Shown here in pieces: positions 55,258 to 62,891 of a DNA stretch of 64,000 nucleotides. The translations under genes were made by a program, and so were the position numbers. The stretch spans positions 33,982 to 97,981 of the forward strand of contig JBGSIB010000016.1 of NCBI GenBank assembly GCA_041751955.1, read 5' to 3'. The notes beneath the pieces were generated by a model. That model worked only from the letters and a program-made list of their open reading frames with translations, ran no database searches and had not been told where the DNA came from. The DNA comes from UBA2040 sp041751955 (GTDB lineage Bacteria; Bacteroidota; Bacteroidia; Flavobacteriales_D; Crocinitomicaceae). How positions within the stretch are numbered: position 1 is the first letter of the stretch; each line of letters starts with the position of its first letter.

Positions 55258-56852
55258 GGTTTTCGCATCATTTTATTGACGATGACCTGTACTTCGTTAT
55301 CGGTTTGATTGGTGATAAAATAATATCCGTTTTCCAACCAAATTTGACGGGCAATTTCTGCTTTCAAGGTTTTGGCAATTGCTTTTTGACTCTTGATCAG
55401 GCCATTCGATGAGTATGGAACGGCAAAGTTCTCTTGTGCATAATTGGCAAACTTTCTGGTCAAATCACTTCCAATATCGAAGGATTTTGAGTAATTTTCT
55501 ATATTTGGCCATTTGTTTCTTTTACCGTTGACAAAATCAAATGCGAAACCTTGCACCGCTCCAGAAAAACGGAGCTGATTGAAATAGTCCGTATAATCTA
55601 AAGTATCCAAAGGTATGAAGATGTCTGGCATTATTCCACCGCCGCCGTATACCGTCCTACCTTTTCGTGTTTTGAATTTTAAAGAATCGACAAATAAACT
55701 GCTGTCTGGTTTAAACAATTCTCCATTGTCCATTCTGTCCATGGCATCGGCATAATAATCTTCCATGCTCCCATGATATTCCTTTTGTATACCTCTTCCT
55801 GAAGGCGTGTAATATCGGGCAACTGTCAAGCGAAGATTACTTCCGTCTCGTAAGTTAAAGTCCCCTTGAACCAATCCTTTTCCAAAACTTCGTCGGCCAT
55901 AGATTAAAGCTCTGTCGTTATCTTGCAAAGCGCCGGCTAAAATTTCACTGGCTGAAGCAGAATATTGGTTGATTAAAACCGCCGTTTCTATTCTTTCCAG
56001 CAATCCTCCTCGCGTTGAAGTATACATTTCTTCACGTGTGTTTTCGCCTCTCGTTTCAACAATTCGCAATCCGGCTGGAAGAAACTCATCAGCAATTTCA
56101 ATGCAGGAACCTAAAACTCCTCCACCGTTATTCCTCAAATCCAAAATCAATTTGGTCATCCCTTGTTGCAATAAACTCAAAGCAGCTTGACGAAATTCAT
56201 TTGATGTTTGAATAGAAAATTGTTCAATACGAATAAAACCAACTTTCTGATTCAACATGATTGCGCTGGTAACAGAAACGATAGGAATTTCTCCTCGAAC
56301 AACGGAATAGGTTTTCTTCGTTTTACCTCTTTGAATTTCAACTTTTACGTCCGTTCCTTCTTCTCCTTTGAGGTACTCCATTACTTTTTCGTTGGTGATC
56401 TTAGCACCCGCTGTTTTTTTGCCATCTACAGATATTATTCGGTCTCCCGGCAAAATACCTGCTCGTTGAGAAGGCGAATTCTTAATTACGTTAGTAATAC
56501 AAATTGTATCCCGAAGAATATTGAAACGCACACCGACGCCACCAAATTTTCCTTCAATTCCTTCTTGGGCTAATTTCAAATCTTTTGCAGGAATATAGTT
56601 GCTGTGCGGATCCAACTTGTGCAACATGTCAGAAATAGTTTCTTCGAAAAGACGCTCTCCATCTACCTCATCCACATAACGTTTGTCTAGAACAGTTAGT
56701 ATGTCTTGAATTTTCTGATATTTCTCCCCTTTATGTTCTGCCGCCGTATAGTCGGTATGTGGTACCAAAAAATAGCCCAAACCCAAACCAATTGCCATAG
56801 CTACAGCCAAGCCTATCGGTATTAAATAATAATTTTTCGGATTACTCTCCAT
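55254..56852 (-). CDS. S41-family C-terminal processing peptidase
   Basis: The protein has 532 residues. The N-terminal signal anchor is YLIPIGLAVAMAIGLGLGYFL. A PDZ domain at about 95-175 shows VGVRFNILRDTICITNVIKNSPSQRAGILPGDRII. The S41 catalytic region has LILDLRNNGGGVLGSC near 240, the catalytic Ser in YSASASEI (S302) and Lys in SFGKGLVQ (K325). The extended C-terminus covers residues 380-530. The Ser-Lys dyad is intact. CtpA/Prc-type proteases trim periplasmic proteins. The gene overlaps the upstream deaminase gene by 11 bases. Confidence 0.94.
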   Translation of the reverse strand: MESNPKNYYLIPIGLAVAMAIGLGLGYFLVPHTDYTAAEHKGEKYQKIQDILTVLDKRYVDEVDGERLFEETISDMLHKLDPHSNYIPAKDLKLAQEGIEGKFGGVGVRFNILRDTICITNVIKNSPSQRAGILPGDRIISVDGKKTAGAKITNEKVMEYLKGEEGTDVKVEIQRGKTKKTYSVVRGEIPIVSVTSAIMLNQKVGFIRIEQFSIQTSNEFRQAALSLLQQGMTKLILDLRNNGGGVLGSCIEIADEFLPAGLRIVETRGENTREEMYTSTRGGLLERIETAVLINQYSASASEILAGALQDNDRALIYGRRSFGKGLVQGDFNLRDGSNLRLTVARYYTPSGRGIQKEYHGSMEDYYADAMDRMDNGELFKPDSSLFVDSLKFKTRKGRTVYGGGGIMPDIFIPLDTLDYTDYFNQLRFSGAVQGFAFDFVNGKRNKWPNIENYSKSFDIGSDLTRKFANYAQENFAVPYSSNGLIKSQKAIAKTLKAEIARQIWLENGYYFITNQTDNEVQVIVNKMMRKP

Positions 56853-57279
56853 GTGTTGACGTGTCTAAAAGTTGAATTTCTATGTTCGCTTCTTTCAAAA
56901 AATCTATTCCTGAACAATCTTTATACTCATTGCCATAAACGACTCTTTTGATTCCTGCCTGCAATATCAATTTACTACAATCTTTGCAGGGAGATAAAGT
57001 TAGGTATAAGGTTGCTCCTTTGCAATTGTTCGTCGATTTGGCTACTTTCAAAATGGCGTTTGCCTCAGCATGCAAAACATACCATTGTGTATCTCCATTC
57101 TCATCTTCGCAACAGTTATCGAATCCAGCTGGAGTTCCATTGTAACCATCGGAAATAATCATTTGGTCTTTCACAATGATGGCGCCCACCTTTTTTCTGG
57201 AACAATGTGATAAGTTGGCCCACTGTTCCGCCATACGTAAATAGGCGAGATCGTATCGTAATTGTTTTGCTTCTTTCAT
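56842..57279 (-). CDS. dCMP deaminase / ComEB-type zinc deaminase
   Basis: The protein has 145 residues from the second ATG; the first ATG, at 57285, lies 2 bases from the -7 box and is less likely. The zinc site is intact: HAEANAIL (His and catalytic Glu) near 73 and SPCKDCSKLI near 98. SHCSRKKVGAIIVKDQMIISDGYNGTP is the family's N-terminal signature. It probably deaminates dCMP to dUMP for dTMP synthesis; the competence protein ComEB is the other family member. It overlaps the S41 protease gene by 11 bases, so the two form an operon. Confidence 0.92.
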   Translation of the reverse strand: MKEAKQLRYDLAYLRMAEQWANLSHCSRKKVGAIIVKDQMIISDGYNGTPAGFDNCCEDENGDTQWYVLHAEANAILKVAKSTNNCKGATLYLTLSPCKDCSKLILQAGIKRVVYGNEYKDCSGIDFLKEANIEIQLLDTSTHGE

Positions 57280-57287
57280 GTGCATGA

Positions 57288-57295
57288 CAAAAATA
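57288..57295 (-). promoter_or_regulatory. -7 box TATTTTTG for deaminase-protease operon
   Basis: It is an exact TAnnTTTG match, 2 bases before the first ATG and 8 before the second. Transcription would start near or inside the first ATG, which favours the second. Confidence 0.5.
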
Positions 57296-57392
57296 AGATT
57301 TTGGGTGATGAAGAAGCTTGGTTTTCACAGAAATTAGCAGAAATAAAACCTTTGATTGTTTCAAATTTACCTGTTCCTTTCATCTCTTTTCC

Positions 57393-57400
57393 TAATTTTG
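57393..57400 (+). promoter_or_regulatory. -7 box TAATTTTG for TRIC-like channel gene
   Basis: It is an exact TAnnTTTG match 17 bases before the chosen ATG. A longer in-frame reading from 57262 would run through this promoter and overlap the divergent gene, so the shorter start is preferred. Confidence 0.5.
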
Positions 57401-57417
57401 ATAGTAGAAGGAAAAAT

Positions 57418-58038
57418 ATGGATTGGATTACCTACTTGGATGGTGTCGGGATTTTTGTGTTCGCTATAAGTGGAGTGTTGACAGCTATTGACAAAGGTTT
57501 TGATGTAATTGGTGCAACAATAATTGGTTTCGTTACGGCCTTGGGTGGAGGAACGGTAAGGGATGTGATGATTGGTGAAACTCCAGTTGCATGGATGACA
57601 AACAGTAATTATTTGATCATTATTTGTTGTGCTGTAATCTGCTCGTATCTTTTCAAAAGTAGAATTATGCAGTTGAAGAAGAGCATGTTTGTTTTCGATA
57701 CAATCGGCATTGGTCTTTTTACCATACTCGGTCTGCAAAAAACTTTAGCCATTGGTCTTGATGCACCAATCGCCATCATGATGGGAATGGTTTCTGCCGT
57801 TTTTGGAGGTGTAGTTCGAGATGTACTTTGCAATGAAATACCCTTGATTTTTAGAAAAGAAATTTATGCAACAGCGTGTCTTGCAGGAGGAATTATCTTT
57901 TTTGTTCTCGGTAAATTAGAGGTTTTATTGGAATTGAATATGGCCATCTCCATTTTGCTCGTATTTGTCATTCGTTATTTTGCCGTGAAAAGAAAATGGT
58001 CCTTGAATTTTTCGACCATTAACAAGCCAAACACCTGA
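57418..58038 (+). CDS. TRIC-like cation channel family protein (UPF0126/YadS)
   Basis: The protein has 206 residues and seven predicted membrane segments, with the family's two internal repeats: GIFVFAISGVLTAIDKGFDVIGATIIGFVTALGGGTVRDVMIGETP (about 10-55) and GLFTILGLQKTLAIGLDAPIAIMMGMVSAVFGGVVRDVLCNEIP (about 98-141). The GGGTVRD and GGVVRD motifs are diagnostic. Prokaryotic TRIC proteins conduct monovalent cations, but the older UPF0126 members are uncharacterised. It is a single gene, divergent from the deaminase operon. Confidence 0.92.
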   Translation: MDWITYLDGVGIFVFAISGVLTAIDKGFDVIGATIIGFVTALGGGTVRDVMIGETPVAWMTNSNYLIIICCAVICSYLFKSRIMQLKKSMFVFDTIGIGLFTILGLQKTLAIGLDAPIAIMMGMVSAVFGGVVRDVLCNEIPLIFRKEIYATACLAGGIIFFVLGKLEVLLELNMAISILLVFVIRYFAVKRKWSLNFSTINKPNT

Positions 58039-58056
58039 AAGTTTTTGTAGGCTATT

Positions 58057-58731
58057 TCAAGGCGTAAACTTATACCCAACACTTCTTATCGAATGAAAAT
58101 ACTGAGGGTTTTTCGGGTCCTGTTCAAACATTTTTCGAAAGGCCAAAATATAATTGTCGATGGTTCTGCTGGTGGGAAAACTTTCGGTTCCCCATAATTT
58201 GTCTAATATTTCGTCTCGAGAAATAACCTGTCCCTCCTTTTCACTGAAAAGTTCCAATAATTCAATTTCCCGCTTGCTCAATGTTTTCACCTCACCGTTT
58301 TTGAAATGAACGTTATACGTAATCAAATTAACTTGATTATCACCAATAATCAATTGCTGCGAACTCTCCGTTTTTTGTGGAATAAGATTGTTGACGCGAA
58401 GCAGCAATTCTTCTAAATCGAAAGGTTTGGCGAGGTAATCATTTGCGCCTAATTTGAGTCCTTGAACGCGGTCAGACGTGGATCCTTTTGCCGACAATAT
58501 CAAAATAGGAACTTGGGAAGTTTTGCGAACTTCTTGACAAATTTCTAATCCGCTTTTCTCGGGCAGCATAACGTCTAAAATCAATAAATCTGAGGCTAAA
58601 AGATCAGCAATATTTTGCAACGCTTTGCCACCATGATTGAAAAGTTGAACCTCGAAATTTTCCATTTCCAGATTCATACGCAATAACTCGCCTATGCTTT
58701 CTTCGTCCTCAACAATACAGATTCGATTCAT
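58057..58731 (-). CDS. OmpR-family response regulator (orphan)
   Basis: The protein has 224 residues from the ATG at 58731 (MNRICIVEDEESIGELL); a longer reading upstream adds 38 non-homologous residues. The receiver domain shows ED at 8-9, the phospho-acceptor D53 in LLILDVMLPEKSG, and the conserved Lys in NDYLAKPFD. The C-terminal winged helix shows LSKREIELLELFSEKEGQVISRDEILDKLWG ... FRKMFEQDPKNPQYFHSIRSVGYKF. No histidine kinase gene adjoins it, so its partner is encoded elsewhere. It is divergent from purH. Confidence 0.94.
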   Translation of the reverse strand: MNRICIVEDEESIGELLRMNLEMENFEVQLFNHGGKALQNIADLLASDLLILDVMLPEKSGLEICQEVRKTSQVPILILSAKGSTSDRVQGLKLGANDYLAKPFDLEELLLRVNNLIPQKTESSQQLIIGDNQVNLITYNVHFKNGEVKTLSKREIELLELFSEKEGQVISRDEILDKLWGTESFPTSRTIDNYILAFRKMFEQDPKNPQYFHSIRSVGYKFTP

Positions 58732-58834
58732 GATTTTAGCCTTGAAACTATAAAAATGCATAAAAGTAGCTGATTTCCTGTTTTTTATTCGTGAAATTCT
58801 AAGATTCCCTTCTCTTTTAATCAGATTTTCTAGG

Positions 58835-58842
58835 TAAATTTG
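58835..58842 (+). promoter_or_regulatory. -7 box TAAATTTG for purH
   Basis: It is an exact TAnnTTTG match 17 bases before the purH ATG. Confidence 0.5.
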
Positions 58843-58859
58843 CACCTCATTTCACATGC

Positions 58860-60386
58860 ATGAATTCCGTTAAAAACATACACTCCGCGCTTATTTCCGT
58901 TTTCGATAAAACTGGACTTGGTCCAATCGTTGAGTTACTCGCAAAAAACAATGTTGCTATCTATTCCACCGGTGGAACACAAAAATTCATCGAAGAGATG
59001 GGTGTTTCTGTTATTCCCGTTGAAGAATTGACCTCTTATCCTTCCATTTTGGGCGGACGAGTAAAAACATTGCATCCGAAGGTTTTTGGTGGAATTTTGC
59101 ACCGTCGTGAAATAGATGGTGATTTGGCACAAATTGAAGAATTTGATATTCCATCCATTGATTTGGTAATTGTTGATTTGTATCCTTTTGAAGCGACAGT
59201 TGCCTCAGGAGCTAGTCATGAAGACATTATAGAAAAAATAGATATCGGTGGAATCTCACTGATTCGTGCTGCAGCGAAAAATTACAAGGATGTTGTCATT
59301 CTTCCTTCGCAAAAAAGCTATGCTGAATTTGAGGCAATTTATAGCCAAAATGGCGAAACGACTTTGGAAGAACGCAAACGTTTTGCCATGCAATCTTTCG
59401 CTGTAAGTTCACACTACGATACCAAAATATTTCAATACTTCAATGACGGTTCAAGCGATTTGTTCAAACAAAGTATAAACGAATCATCTATTCTTCGCTA
59501 CGGTGAAAACCCGCATCAAAAAGGTGTTTTCTATGGGAATATGGATGCTGTTTTTGACAAATTGCACGGTAAAGAGTTGTCCTACAATAATTTACTGGAT
59601 GTCGATGCCGCAGTTAATCTAATGGCTGATTTTCAGAACGATGAACCAACCTTTGCCGTTTTGAAACACAATAACGCTTGTGGCTTGGCTTCACGACCAA
59701 CTTTGAAAGAAGCGTATGAAGCAGCTTTAGCCGCAGATCCTGTTTCAGCATTTGGTGGAATTTTAATCGCTAACACCACAATAGATTTGGCAACGGCCGA
59801 ATTGGTGAACGCGCTTTTTTGCGAAGTAGTTATTGCTCCAGGTTATCATGAGGACGCAAAAGAATTGTTACAATCGAAAAAGAACCGTATCTTGCTCGTT
59901 CAGAAGATATTTGCATTTCCAGGAAAACAGTTTAGAACCATCTTGAATGGTGTTTTGGAACAAGACAAAGACGACTTGGTAGAAACAAAAGCTGAATTGA
60001 AAATAATTACAAAAAAAGGGGTAACTGAATCGGAAATAGAAGATCTGCTTTTCGCTAACAAACTAGTGAAACACACAAAATCAAATACGATTGTTTTGGC
60101 CAAAAACAAACAACTCTTAGCAAGTGGGACGGGTCAGACTTCACGCGTTGATGCTTTAAGACAGGCTATTCACAAAGCCAAATCATTCAACTTTGATTTG
60201 AACGGTGCTGTTATGGCTTCCGATGCTTTCTTTCCTTTTCCTGACTGTGTTGAGATTGCTCACAATGAGGGAATAGATACCGTAATTCAACCGGGAGGAT
60301 CCATCAAAGACGATTTGTCGATTCAATATTGTGACGACAACGGAATGGCCATGATGATGACTGGCAACAGGCATTTTAAGCACTAA
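58860..60386 (+). CDS. purH: Bifunctional AICAR transformylase / IMP cyclohydrolase
   Basis: It performs the last two steps of IMP synthesis. The protein has 508 residues. The N-terminal cyclohydrolase (MGS-like) domain shows ALISVFDKTGL, STGGTQKFIEEMG and GGRVKTLHPKVFGGIL in the first 80 residues. The transformylase domain from about 200 shows LRYGENPHQKGVFYG, VLKHNNACGLASRPT and DAFFPFPDCVEIAHNEGIDTVIQPGGSIKDDLSI. Both domains look complete. A terminator follows, separating it from the mre genes despite their shared strand. Confidence 0.97.
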   Translation: MNSVKNIHSALISVFDKTGLGPIVELLAKNNVAIYSTGGTQKFIEEMGVSVIPVEELTSYPSILGGRVKTLHPKVFGGILHRREIDGDLAQIEEFDIPSIDLVIVDLYPFEATVASGASHEDIIEKIDIGGISLIRAAAKNYKDVVILPSQKSYAEFEAIYSQNGETTLEERKRFAMQSFAVSSHYDTKIFQYFNDGSSDLFKQSINESSILRYGENPHQKGVFYGNMDAVFDKLHGKELSYNNLLDVDAAVNLMADFQNDEPTFAVLKHNNACGLASRPTLKEAYEAALAADPVSAFGGILIANTTIDLATAELVNALFCEVVIAPGYHEDAKELLQSKKNRILLVQKIFAFPGKQFRTILNGVLEQDKDDLVETKAELKIITKKGVTESEIEDLLFANKLVKHTKSNTIVLAKNKQLLASGTGQTSRVDALRQAIHKAKSFNFDLNGAVMASDAFFPFPDCVEIAHNEGIDTVIQPGGSIKDDLSIQYCDDNGMAMMMTGNRHFKH

Positions 60387-60395
60387 AGAATAAAA

Positions 60396-60428
60396 AAGAA
60401 CAGAAAATGTAACCATTTTTCTGTTTTT
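60396..60428 (+). terminator. Rho-independent-like terminator of purH
   Basis: AACAGAAAA (60399) pairs perfectly with TTTTCTGTT (60417) around a 9-base loop, and flanking A/T bases extend the stem to about 12 bp. A TTTTT run follows. The stem is AT-rich, so strength is moderate. Confidence 0.65.
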
Positions 60429-60481
60429 ACGAAGAAACAAGGTAATATTACAATACTTTACAGGAGCCAATAAAATACAAA

Positions 60482-61507
60482 ATGGGATTATTTAGTTTTC
60501 TAACACAAGAAATCGCAATTGACTTAGGAACAGCCAATACGCTTATCATCATGAATGATAAAGTGGTAGTAGATGAACCATCTATTGTCGCAAAAGACAT
60601 TCAAAGCAATCGAGTGGTTGCTATTGGAAAAAAGGCACAACAGATGCATGGTAAAACCCATAAGTTGATTGAAACCGTTCGTCCTTTGAAAGATGGTGTA
60701 ATCGCTGATTTCCAGAGCGCCGAGCAAATGATACGTGGATTCATCAAAATGATTAATCCGGGGAAAAGTCTTTTCAATCCTTCTCTTCGTATGGTAATTT
60801 GTATTCCTTCTGGAATTACTGAAGTAGAAAAACGTGCCGTTCGCGATAGCGCTGAACATGCTGGTGCAAAAGAAGTTTATTTGATTCATGAGCCTATGGC
60901 CGCAGCAATCGGGATTGGTATCGATGTTGAGGAACCCATGGGAAACATGATTATCGATATAGGCGGTGGAACTACTGAAATTGCCGTTATCGCATTGGGC
61001 GGTATCGTTTGTGATAAATCCATACGTATTGCTGGTGATGATTTTTCATCGGATATTGAGGAGTATATGCGTCGTCAACACAACATTTTGGTGGGTGAGC
61101 GAACGGCTGAACAGATTAAAATTGAAGTTGGTTCTGCCTTGACAGAATTGGACAATCCGCCACCTGATTTCGCTGTTCGTGGACGAGATTTGATGACAGG
61201 TATTCCAAAAGAAATTGTTGTTTCCTACGCAGAGGTTGCTCATGCTTTGGATAAAACGATTTCTAAAATTGAAGAAGCGATTTTGAGTGCATTGGAAATG
61301 ACGCCACCAGAATTGTCTGCTGATATTTACAAAACAGGAATTTATTTAGCGGGTGGTGGTTCAATGCTTCGTGGTTTGGATAAACGTATTTCTGCTAAAA
61401 CGAAATTGCCAGTTCACATCGCAGAAGACCCATTGAGAGCAGTAGCACGTGGAACAAGCATCGCCTTGAAAAACATCCACAGATTCCAATTCTTGATCCG
61501 CGACTAA
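60482..61507 (+). CDS. mreB: Rod shape-determining protein MreB
   Basis: It is the actin-like filament that directs lateral wall synthesis. The protein has 341 residues. It shows the phosphate-1 motif IAIDLGTANTLI near 12, VVAIGKKAQQMHGKT, PSGITEVEKRAVRDSAEHAGAKEVYLIHEPMAAAIG near 102-137, phosphate-2 IIDIGGGTTEIAVIALGG near 158, and adenosine-binding AGGGSMLRGLD near 290. Downstream mreC, mreD and PBP2 complete the elongasome cluster. An actin-fold chaperone is excluded by length and motifs. Confidence 0.97.
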   Translation: MGLFSFLTQEIAIDLGTANTLIIMNDKVVVDEPSIVAKDIQSNRVVAIGKKAQQMHGKTHKLIETVRPLKDGVIADFQSAEQMIRGFIKMINPGKSLFNPSLRMVICIPSGITEVEKRAVRDSAEHAGAKEVYLIHEPMAAAIGIGIDVEEPMGNMIIDIGGGTTEIAVIALGGIVCDKSIRIAGDDFSSDIEEYMRRQHNILVGERTAEQIKIEVGSALTELDNPPPDFAVRGRDLMTGIPKEIVVSYAEVAHALDKTISKIEEAILSALEMTPPELSADIYKTGIYLAGGGSMLRGLDKRISAKTKLPVHIAEDPLRAVARGTSIALKNIHRFQFLIRD

Positions 61508-61543
61508 GTCGAAATAAATCAAACGACATAGTTACCCTTTAGC

Positions 61544-62383
61544 ATGAAAAATCTAATTGCTTTTCTTAGACGCTTTCGAATTTTCCTGCTTTTTGTTGCT
61601 TTACAATTTGTGGCGCTAACCACTTATTTCTCCTATTTGTCGTTTCCGAGGTCGCAATATTTAACCACTTCGAACAACGTAGCTGGAACAATGATGACGG
61701 CCAGAAATTCATTCACGAAGTTTTTGCACCAAGATGAAACGAACAGAGTTTTATTGAACGAGAATAAAAAATTACGCGACAAACTTCCCGAAAATTATAT
61801 TCGTAAAGGCTCCACCGAAATTGTTGTGAATGACAGCGTTTACGAACAACAGTACACCTATACGCCGGCCACGGTTATCCAATCCACTTTTGACAAACGT
61901 AATAACTATTTGACCATCAATATTGGGCGTGCCCAAGGAATAAAAAAAGGAATGGGCGTCTTTTCTGATGGGGGAATTGTCGGACAAATCTTTCACGTAT
62001 CGGAGCATTTTTCTCTTGTGAAAAGTGTCCTTTCCTCGGATGCCAATGTGGTGGTAATGATTGTTGAAGACGGCTCTTTTGGCTTTTTGAAATGGGAAAC
62101 CCAAAATGCGCGTTTGGTTAATTTAACCGGTATATCCAACGACAAACCTATCACTAAATGGGGACATGTAATTACGCGCGGAGGACAAATGTTTCCGAGA
62201 GGTTTGGAAGTGGGTAGAGTTTTTACCGCCAAACCTATTGAGGGTCGAGCACAGTGGAATATTGAAATTCTTTTGGGTGCTAATTTTAAGAAAATTCAAA
62301 AAGTTTATGTCATTAAAAACTTATTGAAAAAAGAGCAAGAAAATCTTGAATCCATGATTCCAAAAGACCCAATCGTTGAATAG
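61544..62383 (+). CDS. mreC: Rod shape-determining protein MreC
   Basis: It is a periplasmic elongasome scaffold linking MreB to the wall synthases. The protein has 279 residues. One N-terminal membrane anchor (RIFLLFVALQFVALTTYFSYL) is followed by a coiled-coil-like segment (FLHQDETNRVLLNENKKLRDKL). The beta-rich MreC domain shows NYLTINIGRAQGIKKGMGVFSDGGIVGQIFHVSEHFSLVKSVLSSDANV at about 127-175 and VITRGGQMFPRGLEVGRV near 208. mreD starts inside its last codons (8-base overlap). Confidence 0.94.
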   Translation: MKNLIAFLRRFRIFLLFVALQFVALTTYFSYLSFPRSQYLTTSNNVAGTMMTARNSFTKFLHQDETNRVLLNENKKLRDKLPENYIRKGSTEIVVNDSVYEQQYTYTPATVIQSTFDKRNNYLTINIGRAQGIKKGMGVFSDGGIVGQIFHVSEHFSLVKSVLSSDANVVVMIVEDGSFGFLKWETQNARLVNLTGISNDKPITKWGHVITRGGQMFPRGLEVGRVFTAKPIEGRAQWNIEILLGANFKKIQKVYVIKNLLKKEQENLESMIPKDPIVE

Positions 62384-62891
62384 TATTTTAACACATAGCA
62401 TCCGTTTTGTTCTTTTCGTTTTGGTTCAGGCATTTATACTCAATCAATTGGAATTCGCTTGGGGCATACTCATCATGGCCTATCCACTCTTTATCTTTTT
62501 ATTGCCTCGGGAAATGAATGTCATCTTTTCTATGATCGTAGCTTTTGCTATGGGGTTTGCTATAGATGCGTTGAGTAATACCTTTGGACTCCACGCTTCT
62601 TCTTTGGTTTTGTTTGCCTACCTAAAACCAGCCGTCTTAAAACGTTTCGCATCAGATGAAGATTACGAAAACAAAAAAGAGGCAAACCTTTACACCATGG
62701 GAACCACTTGGTTCATTTATACCTTCGGAATTTTACTCTTTGTTCATCATTTGTGGTTCTTCCTCTTCGAAATAGCCAATTTTGGTGAAATTGTATACGT
62801 TTTACAGAAAACAACACTCAGTCTTATCGTTTCATTTTTGTTTAGTGTCGGCTTACAAATTATCTTTGTACCAAAGCCAAAAGACCGATGA
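62376..62891 (+). CDS. mreD: Rod shape-determining protein MreD
   Basis: It is an inner-membrane elongasome component. The protein has 171 residues and about five membrane segments, including VLFVLVQAFILNQLEFAWGILIMAYPLFIFLLPREMNVIFSMIVAFAMGFAIDAL. The start appears to be TTG, overlapping mreC by 8 bases; a later ATG would remove the first helix. The stop overlaps the PBP2 start by ATGA. Assignment rests mostly on position and topology, as usual for this divergent family. Confidence 0.88.
   Translation: MNSILTHSIRFVLFVLVQAFILNQLEFAWGILIMAYPLFIFLLPREMNVIFSMIVAFAMGFAIDALSNTFGLHASSLVLFAYLKPAVLKRFASDEDYENKKEANLYTMGTTWFIYTFGILLFVHHLWFFLFEIANFGEIVYVLQKTTLSLIVSFLFSVGLQIIFVPKPKDR

Noticed and set aside
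57262..57417. 52-codon N-terminal extension of the TRIC-like gene
   Set aside because: It overlaps the divergent deaminase start and contains the likely promoter. The family begins at MDWITYLDG.
58732..58845. 38-codon N-terminal extension of the response regulator
   Set aside because: The receiver domain begins at MNRICIVEDE. The extension overlaps the divergent purH promoter.
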